The position numbers and the translations under genes are program-made. From positions 1-34,121 of the forward strand of contig JAISWG010000027.1 in assembly GCA_031271205.1 (NCBI GenBank): a stretch of DNA of 34,121 nucleotides, read 5' to 3'. The notes below the pieces were generated by a model that had not been told where the DNA came from, did no database searches, and worked only from the letters and a program-made list of their open reading frames with translations. How positions within the stretch are numbered: the stretch's first letter is position 1; every line of letters begins with the position of its first letter. Source of the DNA: Endomicrobium sp. Lineage in GTDB: Bacteria; Elusimicrobiota; Endomicrobiia; Endomicrobiales; Endomicrobiaceae. Shown here piece after piece: positions 21,451 to 31,229 of this stretch.

Positions 21451-22345
21451 TTAAACAAGTTTATCTCCATTTAAATAATATAAAACGGCTTGTTGACAAT
21501 TTTTGATTGCAACATTAACACACGTAAAACCAAATCTTGCGATAATTTTTATGTAATCTATAGAATTTTCAGAAACTTTTGTTTTCTTTAATTTAAAAAA
21601 GTAACGTCTCCAGACATAAATTCCACTATACGGAATAATCCAATATAAATTTGAAATATCCAACATTGAAAAATCACCATTTTGACAAAAATACAAATAA
21701 ATATAATTATCATCTTCTGAAATAGCTTTTATATTAAATCTTTCAGCAGCAACCCTTAAATTGACAGCTTCAAAACAGCATTTGTGTTTCTTGAGGAATT
21801 TTCCCAAAAAGTTTAGCAAACGTATCGTAGCCAATATCCCCTTATTACAAAACCATGCTGATCTAACGAAAGAATTCCGCCCGCACCTCTTATTTCCACC
21901 AAATCTTTAATACCTAGCCTAAACCCAAGAACCTAGTTCGTTAAATTCTTTTATAGTCTCGAATCTTTTAATAGCTTCATCATTTATATTTTTATCTTTA
22001 TAAAGCAAATAGCAATATGCTTTCTCTACCCCCCCCTACCTATTCTGCTTCTAAGCTGATAAAGCTGTGACAACCCAAAATTTTTCAGCTCATTTATTCT
22101 ATCCATCGTAAAAGACCTTTGCTCAGCATCATTAGCTGGAAACAAAAGTTATAAGTCACTTTATTATTTAAATTAAAAAAGCTTTCAAATCATCATAAAA
22201 AAATTAAGTTCTTTATCTTTAACAAAAGCAAAAAAAACAACCAAATCTAATTTTTTGTTTTTAATCTCAGTTTGTTCTTCAGACATGCATCTAAATAATG
22301 AGCTTTACCACACTACCGCGCCTACACCAGATAAATATATTTTAC
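21451..22345 (-). pseudogene. mfd: Transcription-repair coupling factor Mfd, degraded
   Basis: Fragments in shifting frames: DRINELKNFGLSQLYQLRSRIGRG | GVEKAYCYLLYKDKNINDEAIKRFETIKEFNELGS | FRLGIKDLVEIRGAGGILSLDQHGF | C-terminal TRCF-like ORF at 21451-21834. G8 run (minus strand) at the GRIGRG frame break. Confidence 0.82.
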
Positions 22346-22359
22346 TCAAAAATACGTCT

Positions 22360-23181
22360 CTAAAAATACTTTTCTGCCAAATACGAACTACGAATATATC
22401 TTCCTGAAATTACTTGTTTTATACCAATTGAAAGAGCAAAATCTCTTATCTTTTGAAACTCTTCCTCTTTATATTGTTTAACAACAGAATAATGCTTTTT
22501 TGTAGGAGCAAGATATTGTCCAATAGTAAGAATATCAATACCTGCATCTTTTGCATCTTTAATAGTATCAAATAATTGCTGTTCAGTTTCACCTAAACCT
22601 AATATTATTCCTGTTTTGACTTTAAAGCCTGCATCTTTTGCATGCTTTAAAACTTTCATAGAACGTTCATAATCTGCACCTTTTCTCACATTATTATATA
22701 AATATGGAACTGTTTCTAAATTATGAGAAAAAACATCTGGTCTTGAAGCTAAAACTATATTTACAAGTTCTGTCCTACCTAAAAAATCCGGCACAAGAAC
22801 TTCTACTTTGGCATTAGGAACAATAATTTTTATCTCATTTACTGTTTTTGCAAAATGAGCTGCGCCACCATCAGCCAAATCGTCTCTTGTTACCGATGTT
22901 ATAACACTGTAAGAAAGCTCAAGCTCTTTTATTGTCTCTGCAATTTTAAAAGGTTCATCTACATCAATCGGTTCTGGAACATATTTTTCCACAGCACAAA
23001 AAGCACATTTTCTTGTGCAATTTTTTCCAAGTATTAAAAATGTTGCTGTTTTCTTTTTAAAACATTCACCGATATTTGGACATTTAGCGCTTTGACAAAC
23101 AGTATTTAACCTTTTAGTTCTAAAGTCTTTTTTCAATACCGTTATATCAACAATTGTAATTCTTTTTTTTTCTTGTATCAT
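22360..23181 (-). CDS. lipA: Lipoyl synthase
   Basis: NTVCQSAKCPNIGECFKKKTATFLILGKNCTRKCAFCAVEK; radical-SAM CxxxCxxC; SVTRDDLADGGAAHFAKT. Confidence 0.95.
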   Translation of the reverse strand: MIQEKKRITIVDITVLKKDFRTKRLNTVCQSAKCPNIGECFKKKTATFLILGKNCTRKCAFCAVEKYVPEPIDVDEPFKIAETIKELELSYSVITSVTRDDLADGGAAHFAKTVNEIKIIVPNAKVEVLVPDFLGRTELVNIVLASRPDVFSHNLETVPYLYNNVRKGADYERSMKVLKHAKDAGFKVKTGIILGLGETEQQLFDTIKDAKDAGIDILTIGQYLAPTKKHYSVVKQYKEEEFQKIRDFALSIGIKQVISGRYIRSSYLAEKYF

Positions 23182-23523
23182 CTCATCTGTTTCTTCTTAT
23201 CCAATATATTTTTCTTCAAATTATCTAATCATTCTTTAACTGTTATTTAAAAAACACTCACGTAAACTGTTCCGTCACTAACACCTAGCACATTATAAAA
23301 GCAACAAAATTGGATATAGTATCGAAAACTTTTACTTTAAAACGCCATACTACAGAAAAATCATTAAAGCTATTTCATAAATATTTTATACTCCATTTGT
23401 AATCTCTTATTATCTAATTGTTTTTCAAAATAATCTCAGTTATAGAAACAACAAAGAAGCTTCAACACTGTGTAACACTGCACTATTTATAAAAATTAAT
23501 TAAAAATTATGCTTTTACATAAT

Positions 23524-25080
23524 TTAATGTTTAAAATGACGAACACCTGTCACTACCATAGCCATATTTCTGTCATCTGCAGCTCTAACAGAATCCTCAT
23601 CTTTTATTGAACCACCAGGTTGAATTATAGCTGTAACTCCTGCCTTTGCCGACTCTTCAACAACATCAGAAAAAGGGAAAAAAGCATCTGACGCTAAAAC
23701 AAGAGAAAATTTTTTCTCATCTAATATATGATTTATATATTTCATTTTTTCAACAGCAATTTTTAAAGAATCTATACGACTCATCTGTCCGGCTCCAATA
23801 CCAACTATTTGTCTACCTCTAGCTAAAATAATAGCATTAGACTTAACATGTCTTGCAATCTTCCAAGCAAAATCTAAAGAATCGTTTTCTTCTCTTGTTG
23901 GCTGACGTCTTGTTATAGGTTTTATTTCAACCGATAAAAGATTATCTCTATCCTGAGCAAGTATACCATGAGATACCGTTCTATACTCAATAACATTTTT
24001 ATCTTCCTTATAGGGTATTTCTTGAACTAATAATCTTATATTTTTCTTGCGGATTAAAATATCTAAAGCGTTTTTAGAATAACCCGGAGCTATAACACAC
24101 TCCACAAATATTTTGCCTATTTCTTCCGCTGTATCTTCTTCAACAGGCTTATTAAAAGCTATTATACCACCAAAAGCACTTATGGGATCACAAGACAAAG
24201 CTTTTAAATATGCATCTTTTGTATAACTCCCCTCAGCACAGCCACAAGGATTGTTATGTTTGATAATAGTACAGGCAGGTGCATCAAATTCATGAACAAG
24301 TCTCCATGCTGATTCCAAATCTAAATAATTATTATACGACAGTTCTTTTCCATGAATTTGTCTTGCAGATATTACTACAGACTTATTTATTTCTGTACCA
24401 TTTGAATACAACGCAGCTTCTTGATGAGGATTTTCACCGTATCTGAGATCTGACAACTTTTTTAAAGGCATAGACACATATGTAGGAAACTTTTCATAAG
24501 TTAAATAATTTGAAATTAAAGAATCATAGTAAGCTGTATAACGAAAAGCTTTTGCAGCCAAATTTAATTTTAAGTCTTCATTTACAGATTTGCTTTTTAA
24601 ATTATCAACAATAACCGAATAATCTTTTGAATCACAAATAACAATAACGTCTTTATAGTTTTTCGCCGCCGCTCTAAACAAAGTTACCCCGCCAATATCT
24701 ATATTTTCTATAACATCTTGAGCTATTTTTTTGTCTTCAGGTTTAGGGGTTTTGTTTATTGTTTCTTCAAGTGGATACAAATTTACGACAACCATGTCTA
24801 TAGCCCCAATATTATATTTCTGCAATTGTTTCATATGATCGTTTTTATTTCTTATAGCAAGTATTCCGCCATGGATTTTCGGATTAAGGGTTTTTACTCT
24901 GCCATTTAAAATTTCTGGGAATCCAGTAATTTCAGATATTTCCCTGCAATCAATAGAATTTTCTTTTAAAATTTTTGCCGTACCGCCACTAGAAATTATA
25001 TTCCAACCTAAATTTTTTAATTCTCTTGCAAATTTCACAATACCAGTTTTGTCAGAAACACTAATCAACACCGTACTCAT
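23524..25080 (-). CDS. purH: Bifunctional AICAR transformylase / IMP cyclohydrolase
   Basis: VLISVSDKTGIVKFARELKNLGWNIISSGGTAKIL, LNGRVKTLNPKIHGGILAIR, YGENPHQEAALY, KHNNPCGCAEG, SDAFFPFSDVVEESAKAGVTAIIQPGGSIKD. Start MSTVLIS with GGAGG RBS. Confidence 0.97.
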   Translation of the reverse strand: MSTVLISVSDKTGIVKFARELKNLGWNIISSGGTAKILKENSIDCREISEITGFPEILNGRVKTLNPKIHGGILAIRNKNDHMKQLQKYNIGAIDMVVVNLYPLEETINKTPKPEDKKIAQDVIENIDIGGVTLFRAAAKNYKDVIVICDSKDYSVIVDNLKSKSVNEDLKLNLAAKAFRYTAYYDSLISNYLTYEKFPTYVSMPLKKLSDLRYGENPHQEAALYSNGTEINKSVVISARQIHGKELSYNNYLDLESAWRLVHEFDAPACTIIKHNNPCGCAEGSYTKDAYLKALSCDPISAFGGIIAFNKPVEEDTAEEIGKIFVECVIAPGYSKNALDILIRKKNIRLLVQEIPYKEDKNVIEYRTVSHGILAQDRDNLLSVEIKPITRRQPTREENDSLDFAWKIARHVKSNAIILARGRQIVGIGAGQMSRIDSLKIAVEKMKYINHILDEKKFSLVLASDAFFPFSDVVEESAKAGVTAIIQPGGSIKDEDSVRAADDRNMAMVVTGVRHFKH

Positions 25081-25096
25081 TATTTCCTCCTGTTGT

Positions 25097-25726
25097 TTAA
25101 TCAATAGAAATATTCTTATATTCTCTAAACGCTTTCACTATATTTTCTAAAGAAAAACCTCTTCTTAAAAAAAACAACGCAACTCTTCTTGCTTCGCTTT
25201 TATTTTTCCATTTAAAATTTTTAAATTTCAAACATATTATTTTAATAATCTGTTTATAAAACTCTTCTAGAGATTTCACTTCATCAAGAGCTTCCATTAT
25301 TAAAACCTTATTTATACCATGTTTTTCTAACTTGGCTTTAATTGCAAACTCCCCATTGCCTTTCTGAGATAAATAGACAGCATAATTTTTTGAAAACTTA
25401 CCATCGTTTATATAGTTCAATTCTTCAAGCCTACTAATAACATTCAAGACTATGTTTTTATCATAACCTTTTTGTAAAAGTTTTTCTTGCAACCATTTTG
25501 AGCTGTAAGATCTTAAAGCAACCAAAGCCAATGCATCAGACATTATCCTATTAGATTTATCATAAAACATAATTTCTTTATACTCTTTACCAACAAGATC
25601 TTTACCTATTTTGAGATTGAACTTAACAATAGTATCAGCTAAAACAATTATAGTGTCATTGTTTTCAAAATATATTTTAAAAATATTTTTTTTAAATTTT
25701 ACTTTATCTATCTTTATAATTCTCAT
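25097..25726 (-). CDS. recX: Regulatory protein RecX
   Basis: ALALVALRSYSSKWLQEKLLQKGYDKNIVLNVISRLEELNYINDGKFSKNYAVYL...FFLRRGFSLENIVKAF. Confidence 0.85.
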   Translation of the reverse strand: MRIIKIDKVKFKKNIFKIYFENNDTIIVLADTIVKFNLKIGKDLVGKEYKEIMFYDKSNRIMSDALALVALRSYSSKWLQEKLLQKGYDKNIVLNVISRLEELNYINDGKFSKNYAVYLSQKGNGEFAIKAKLEKHGINKVLIMEALDEVKSLEEFYKQIIKIICLKFKNFKWKNKSEARRVALFFLRRGFSLENIVKAFREYKNISID

Positions 25727-25727
25727 T

Positions 25728-26789
25728 CTAATAATTTACAAGTTCATAGTCGCGCACACCTAAACCTAATTCTTGTGCATACTCTAACTGTATAGTAGAA
25801 TCAATTTCAGGATATATTTTTTTGAAAAAATTCTTTCCGTAAGCTTTGTTTACTAAATCGTAACTTGCCTGATCTACAGCAACTGGATCTACACCAGCAA
25901 CTATACCTACATCTTTCATAAGAGAATTATTCTTAGGTAAAGAAAAACAATCGCAAAACTTACTTATATGATTTAAAAAATTTACATAAGCCGCTCTTTT
26001 ATTCTTTAAAACCCCATAGGCATACTCAACTATTTTTTCTTGAACTGTTACAGAATCTTCATTCCAATTTAACTTGAATACTTTAAACGCACAATTTACT
26101 ATACACTGCCCGCAACCAGCACACTTTGCTTTATCTATCACAACTTTCTTATCTAAAAGAGACAATGCCTTCTGATAGCAATGCTCCACACAGTTTCCAC
26201 AACCTATACAACACTTATTGTTTAGAGTTGGATGAGAAGAATGATGCATTGCATATTTACCAGCTTTACTCCCACAACCCATGCCTATATTTTTTAAAGC
26301 TCCACCAAAACCTGTTATCTCATGTCCTTTAAAGTGACTTAAAAATATAAAATCATCAGCGTTATAAATATCATAGGCAATTATTACTTGCTTAAAATGC
26401 TTTAAATTAACTTCAATTTTTGTTTCAGCATTGCCGCGCAAAGCGTCAGCTATAATTATAGGACAACCACAAGAATCAATATTGAATCCATGCTTATTGG
26501 CAATCAAGAGATGATGATATGCATCAGAACGTTTACCTACATAAATTGTACTTGCATCAGTTAAATATGAATATGCTGTCTTTTCTCTTATAATTTTTAC
26601 TACTTGAGAAACATATTTAGGTTTAATATAACCTTTATTACCATCTTCACCAAAATGCATTTTTATGGCAACAAAGCTTCTAGATTTTACGTAATTAAAA
26701 ACTCTTATAGCTTTTAAAAATTTATAAAGTTCATTTATCCTGCTCCAAGGAAGGAAGTATACTTTGCTTACCATATATTTACCTCGCAT
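25728..26789 (-). CDS. DUF362 domain protein with two 4Fe-4S ferredoxin motifs
   Basis: VAIKMHFGEDGNKGYIKP, CCIGCGNCVEHCYQKA, CAGCGQCIVNCAFKVF, GVDPVAVDQASYDLVNKA. Confidence 0.88.
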   Translation of the reverse strand: MRGKYMVSKVYFLPWSRINELYKFLKAIRVFNYVKSRSFVAIKMHFGEDGNKGYIKPKYVSQVVKIIREKTAYSYLTDASTIYVGKRSDAYHHLLIANKHGFNIDSCGCPIIIADALRGNAETKIEVNLKHFKQVIIAYDIYNADDFIFLSHFKGHEITGFGGALKNIGMGCGSKAGKYAMHHSSHPTLNNKCCIGCGNCVEHCYQKALSLLDKKVVIDKAKCAGCGQCIVNCAFKVFKLNWNEDSVTVQEKIVEYAYGVLKNKRAAYVNFLNHISKFCDCFSLPKNNSLMKDVGIVAGVDPVAVDQASYDLVNKAYGKNFFKKIYPEIDSTIQLEYAQELGLGVRDYELVNY

Positions 26790-27495
26790 ATTTTTTCAAC
26801 TGTTTAAGTACAAGTTCAAAGTCTTTTGGAAGATTAGATTCAAAAGTCTTTCCTATACCGCTAGAAGGCAATATCAATGTTAGAGATTGTGCATGCAAAG
26901 TAAGTCTTGATATAAGAGGTTTTTCGGTTTTATATTTTTTTACCTTATAATTGCGTTTCAACGCTGATAGCATTATAGGATCTGATAAGCCGTATTCAGC
27001 ATCTATAGCTAATGGGTGACCCAAGCTCCAAAAATGTATCCTTATTTGGTGTCTTCTGCCTGTCAAAGGCACAGCTTCAACTAAAGTGTAACTTTTAAAC
27101 CTTTCAAGAACTTTAAAATTAGTTATTGACTCTTTCCCAGTTATATCTATAGATATATTTCTTCCTGAAATAAGTATAGGTTTGTTTATAGTTCCTTCTT
27201 TTTCTTCTAAGACGCCAGATAAAAGAGCAATGTATTTCTTATATACTTGACAATTTTCAAACTGCATGCTTATGCTTCTATGACTTTCTGCGTTTTTTGC
27301 AAAAACCAAAACACCGGTTGTATCTTTATCTATTCTATGAACTATCCATATTTTTTGACTTAACTGACTCTCCAATATACCAACAAGAGTTTTACTCTGA
27401 TTAGTGTATTGATCAGGTATAACTGTAATCCCAGAAGGTTTGCTCACCACTATAATATCATCATCTTGATAAATTGTTTCTATGTTTTGTATCAT
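26779..27495 (-). CDS. RluA-family RNA pseudouridine synthase
   Basis: DDIIVVSKPSGITVIPD, WIVHRIDKDTTGVLVFAKN, VPLTGRRHQIRIHFWSLGHPLAIDAEYG. Confidence 0.92.
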   Translation of the reverse strand: MIQNIETIYQDDDIIVVSKPSGITVIPDQYTNQSKTLVGILESQLSQKIWIVHRIDKDTTGVLVFAKNAESHRSISMQFENCQVYKKYIALLSGVLEEKEGTINKPILISGRNISIDITGKESITNFKVLERFKSYTLVEAVPLTGRRHQIRIHFWSLGHPLAIDAEYGLSDPIMLSALKRNYKVKKYKTEKPLISRLTLHAQSLTLILPSSGIGKTFESNLPKDFELVLKQLKKYAR

Positions 27496-29483
27496 ACGCC
27501 TATTAATCTCTCAAACTCTGCTTCATCGATAATTTTTAGATCTAACTTTTTAGCTTTTTCAAGTTTAGAACCAGCATTTACCCCCGCAAGAACATAATCT
27601 ATTTTTTTACTTACTGAAAATGTCACTTCTCCTCCTAGATACTTTATGATTTCAAACGCTTTTTCTCTAGAGTATTTTTTAAGCTCTCCAGTTAAAATAA
27701 ATGTCATACCTTCAAATTGCAAACTTTTTTTTGATGTTTCAGGTTCCATCATGTTTACTCCACTTAAAACCAGATCTTCTATTACATGCCGCACAGTCGC
27801 CTTTCCAAAAAATTCTCTTAAAGACAATGCCAATACTTTACCTATTTCAAATACTTTTGAAAAATCTTCAAGAGATACATCAAATAAAGATTCCATAGTT
27901 TTAAACCTTTTAGCAACAATTTTCGAAACTTTTTCTCCAATATGGCGTATTCCTAAAGCAAATATAAGTTTGCTCAAAGGACGCTTTTTACTTTCAGCAA
28001 TAGCCTTGATAAGATTATTGGCTTTTTTATCTTTAAAAAATTTAAGATCCATAAAATCATCATAACTCAAACGATAAATATCAGACAACTTATGCAATTT
28101 CTTTTTTTCAAGAAGCTGATCTACTACAGATTCTCCAAACCCACTTATATTCATAGCATTCCTTGAAACAAAATGTATCAAGTGGCTTCTAAACTGCACA
28201 GGACACTCGGGATTTATACATCTGTAGGCAACTACCTTTTCGTCTTCTTTTATAACTTCACTACCACATGATGGACAATTTTTAGGAGGTTTAAAAAAAC
28301 TTTCATTTTCCTTTTTCACAACTTTAACTATCTTTGGAATAACATCCCCAGCACGTTCTATCAAAACAATATCACCTTCGTTTACATTGAGACGTTTAAT
28401 TTCTTCAAAATTATGAAGCGTGGCATGAGATATTGTAACTCCGCTAAGCAAAGCAGGTTTTAAAATCGCAGAGGGCGTAATTATTCCGGTACGCCCTACT
28501 TGACATCTTATTTTTATAAGTTTAGTTGTAGTTTGCCTAGAGGGAAACTTAAACGCTATAGCCCATCTTGGACTCTTGTTTGTACTTCCCAGCTCATTTT
28601 GTAAGTTCAAACTATTTACTTTTATAACAAGACCATCAACTTCATAATCTAACAAATCTCTCTTTTCAAGCATTAGATCAATAAATCTTGACACCTCATC
28701 AAAAGAATTGCAAACTCTAAAATTGTTTTGAAGTTTAAAGCCACAATTTTGACAATATCTAAAAAATTCGGATTGTTTTTCAAAGTATTTCCCTTCAATT
28801 TTTCCAAAAGAGTGGACAAAAAAACGAAGCTTTCTTTCAGCAGTAATTTGAGGATTTTTTTGCCTTAGTGAGCCTGAGGCAGCATTTCTTGGATTTGCAA
28901 ATTTTTGACCATTTAAGTAAAACATTTCTTCATTAAGTTTATTAAAGTTGGATTTATCTATATACACCTCACCGCGAAGTTCAAAAAAACTCGGAGGGTT
29001 TTTTATTTTGAGTTTATGTGGTATATCTTGTATAGTTTTTATGTTTTCCGTTATGTCTTCTCCTGTTTCTCCGTCACCACGAGTTGCTCCAACAATCAAA
29101 ACTCCATCTAAATACGTTAGACTTGCACTTACTCCATCTATTTTAAACTCCATTATAAATTCTAAATTTGAGTTATTAAACTTTTTTGCCATTTTCTCAT
29201 ACCATGACGCAGTTTCATCCCGCGAATATGTGTTATCCAATGAAAGCACAGGAACAGCATGTTTTATATGTTTAAAGGAAGAAGAAGCGTAACCTGAAAC
29301 TTTTTTTGTTGGAGATTTTGACAATGCAAAAATATGACACTCTTGCTCAAGATGTTCAAGTTTTCTTACAAGAGCATCATATTCTCCATCAGAAATTTCA
29401 GGTTCATTTTTATCATAATAAAGAGAATTATGCCTAACTAACTCTTTTCTTAAACGTTTTATTAAATTTTGTATATTTCTCAT
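27492..29483 (-). CDS. ligA: NAD-dependent DNA ligase
   Basis: LSLDNTYS, FIMEFKIDGVSASLTY, TRGDGETGEDITENI, four-Cys zinc motif, C-terminal BRCT domain (FEGMTFILTGELKKYSREKAFEIIKYLGGEV). Confidence 0.97.
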   Translation of the reverse strand: MRNIQNLIKRLRKELVRHNSLYYDKNEPEISDGEYDALVRKLEHLEQECHIFALSKSPTKKVSGYASSSFKHIKHAVPVLSLDNTYSRDETASWYEKMAKKFNNSNLEFIMEFKIDGVSASLTYLDGVLIVGATRGDGETGEDITENIKTIQDIPHKLKIKNPPSFFELRGEVYIDKSNFNKLNEEMFYLNGQKFANPRNAASGSLRQKNPQITAERKLRFFVHSFGKIEGKYFEKQSEFFRYCQNCGFKLQNNFRVCNSFDEVSRFIDLMLEKRDLLDYEVDGLVIKVNSLNLQNELGSTNKSPRWAIAFKFPSRQTTTKLIKIRCQVGRTGIITPSAILKPALLSGVTISHATLHNFEEIKRLNVNEGDIVLIERAGDVIPKIVKVVKKENESFFKPPKNCPSCGSEVIKEDEKVVAYRCINPECPVQFRSHLIHFVSRNAMNISGFGESVVDQLLEKKKLHKLSDIYRLSYDDFMDLKFFKDKKANNLIKAIAESKKRPLSKLIFALGIRHIGEKVSKIVAKRFKTMESLFDVSLEDFSKVFEIGKVLALSLREFFGKATVRHVIEDLVLSGVNMMEPETSKKSLQFEGMTFILTGELKKYSREKAFEIIKYLGGEVTFSVSKKIDYVLAGVNAGSKLEKAKKLDLKIIDEAEFERLIGV

Positions 29484-29533
29484 TTATTTTTTAGATTTTT
29501 ATAGATAAATTATAATCAAAGTAGAGATAAAAA

Positions 29534-29938
29534 TTAAATCCTTGCTACTTTTAGTTTGTCTAATATACCGTTTACAAACCTACTCGAATCCTCTGTGGAA
29601 TATCGCTTCGATATTTCTACAGCTTCATCTATCACAACATTAATTGGAGTCGTAGGCGTAGCAATTATTTCATAAGCTGCCAAACGTATTATATTGCGGT
29701 CAACAACAGCCATTCTGCCTAATTCCCAATTTATAGCGTATTTTCTAATAAGGGCATCTATTTCTCCCTTTTTCTTGCAAACCCCCTTAAACAATACTAC
29801 AGCAAAATCCCTGTAGATTTCGTCTTTTGGCATAACATCTTCAAAAGCATCGCAAACAACATCAACTGAAGTGTTGCAATTGTCAAGTAAATAAAGCATC
29901 TGCAAAGAACATATTCTCGCCTCTCTTCTGGAACCCAT
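29534..29938 (-). CDS. nusB: Transcription antitermination protein NusB
   Basis: MGSRREARICSLQMLYLLD...AVVDRNIIRLAAYEIIATPTTPINVVIDEAVEISKRYSTEDSSRFVNGILDKL. Confidence 0.95.
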   Translation of the reverse strand: MGSRREARICSLQMLYLLDNCNTSVDVVCDAFEDVMPKDEIYRDFAVVLFKGVCKKKGEIDALIRKYAINWELGRMAVVDRNIIRLAAYEIIATPTTPINVVIDEAVEISKRYSTEDSSRFVNGILDKLKVARI

Positions 29939-30124
29939 AAAATCACAAACCTCGTTTATAGCCTAAAATCTATCTTATACACCCATTACTCCTCCAACGA
30001 ATTTTACAAAAAAAACAGTTTAGGGTTCAATTTTTCACTATAAAAATTAGAATTAAATATAGAAAAAATTCTAAATATTCAGCTCTAACCAATCAAATAT
30101 TATCTTAACTTTTAAAATATAATA

Positions 30125-31156
30125 TTAGTATCCAAGTTGACCACAAGCAGCTTTAATATCAGCACCTTTTGCTTGCCTTATATTTACTATAATTCCGTTG
30201 AGCTTTAAAATATTTTTAAATTTTTGCACTATTTTTTGTTGAGGAATTTTCAAGTTGGTTCCGTCAATGAGATTAAAAGGCATCAAATTTACTTGAACAT
30301 TAGGATTCAATAATTCATAATGCCTAAGCAATCTCACAAGCTTATGGGCATTTATTGCAGAATCATTGATATTTTTGATTAAAATATATTCTATTGTAAG
30401 ATGAGATTTTGTTTTTTTAAGATAATACTTGCCTGCATTTAATATATCTCCAATATGAAAACCAAAGTTGTTTGGAATCAGCTTTCTTCTTTGTTTTTCA
30501 TCAACTGAATGCAAAGAAAGAGCTAAACGAACGTTGAAATTACCATCTGCAAGTTTTTTAATTGCCAAAACATTCCCTACACTTGAAAGCGTAATATGTC
30601 TTTTGCCTATACCAAACTCTTTATTTGATAATAATGAATTTAAAACAAGCACAGTATTATTTAAATTAAGAGTAGGCTCTCCCATTCCCATGAATAATAC
30701 ACCTGATATTTTCTCTTTAATATCGTTTTCTATCTGCAAAATCTGTTCAAGAATCTCACCCCTAGTTAAGTTCCTAATAAGTTTAGATCTTCCAGAAGAA
30801 CAGAATATGCATGATATGGGACAGCCTATCTGCGAAGAAATACAAACTGAATTTTTTCCATTAGTTGATAAAAAAACAGCAAAAAAGTATTTTTTATCAA
30901 CAGTTTGGAATGTATATCTAATTGTTCTATCTACAATAGATCGCTCTTTTTTTACTATTTTCAAATCTCTGAGCGTAAATCTTTTATTGAGCTCTTCTCT
31001 AAGATCTTTTGAGATATTTGTAAACTCATTAAAAGATGACACTTTTTTAACATAAACCCACTCAATAATTTGATTAATTTTATAATCTTCTTTGATTATA
31101 TTTTTTACTGTCGCTTTAAACTGCGCTACAGTAAAATTCAAAATATATTTCTTCAT
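30125..31156 (-). CDS. rlmN: Dual-specificity rRNA/tRNA (adenine-C2)-methyltransferase RlmN
   Basis: VCISSQIGCPISCIFCSSGRSKLIRNLTRGEILEQIL, GVLFMGMGEPTLNLNNTV, HITLSSVGNVLAIKKLA. Confidence 0.94.
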   Translation of the reverse strand: MKKYILNFTVAQFKATVKNIIKEDYKINQIIEWVYVKKVSSFNEFTNISKDLREELNKRFTLRDLKIVKKERSIVDRTIRYTFQTVDKKYFFAVFLSTNGKNSVCISSQIGCPISCIFCSSGRSKLIRNLTRGEILEQILQIENDIKEKISGVLFMGMGEPTLNLNNTVLVLNSLLSNKEFGIGKRHITLSSVGNVLAIKKLADGNFNVRLALSLHSVDEKQRRKLIPNNFGFHIGDILNAGKYYLKKTKSHLTIEYILIKNINDSAINAHKLVRLLRHYELLNPNVQVNLMPFNLIDGTNLKIPQQKIVQKFKNILKLNGIIVNIRQAKGADIKAACGQLGY

Positions 31157-31229
31157 ATTTTATACTACTCTCCTAACAATTTCCCTTCAAAAAATTTACT
31201 TTTTTCTCACAAAACGATACCACATATAA

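Noticed and set aside
22270-22345. Possible tRNA-like sequence (GCGCGGTAGTGTGGTAAAGCTC on minus strand)
   Set aside because: Resembles a tRNA D-arm only superficially; no acceptor or T-arm pairing and no GTTCRA motif in place.
30468-31055. 195-aa plus-strand ORF opposite rlmN
   Set aside because: Antisense of an intact radical-SAM gene; no domain resemblance.
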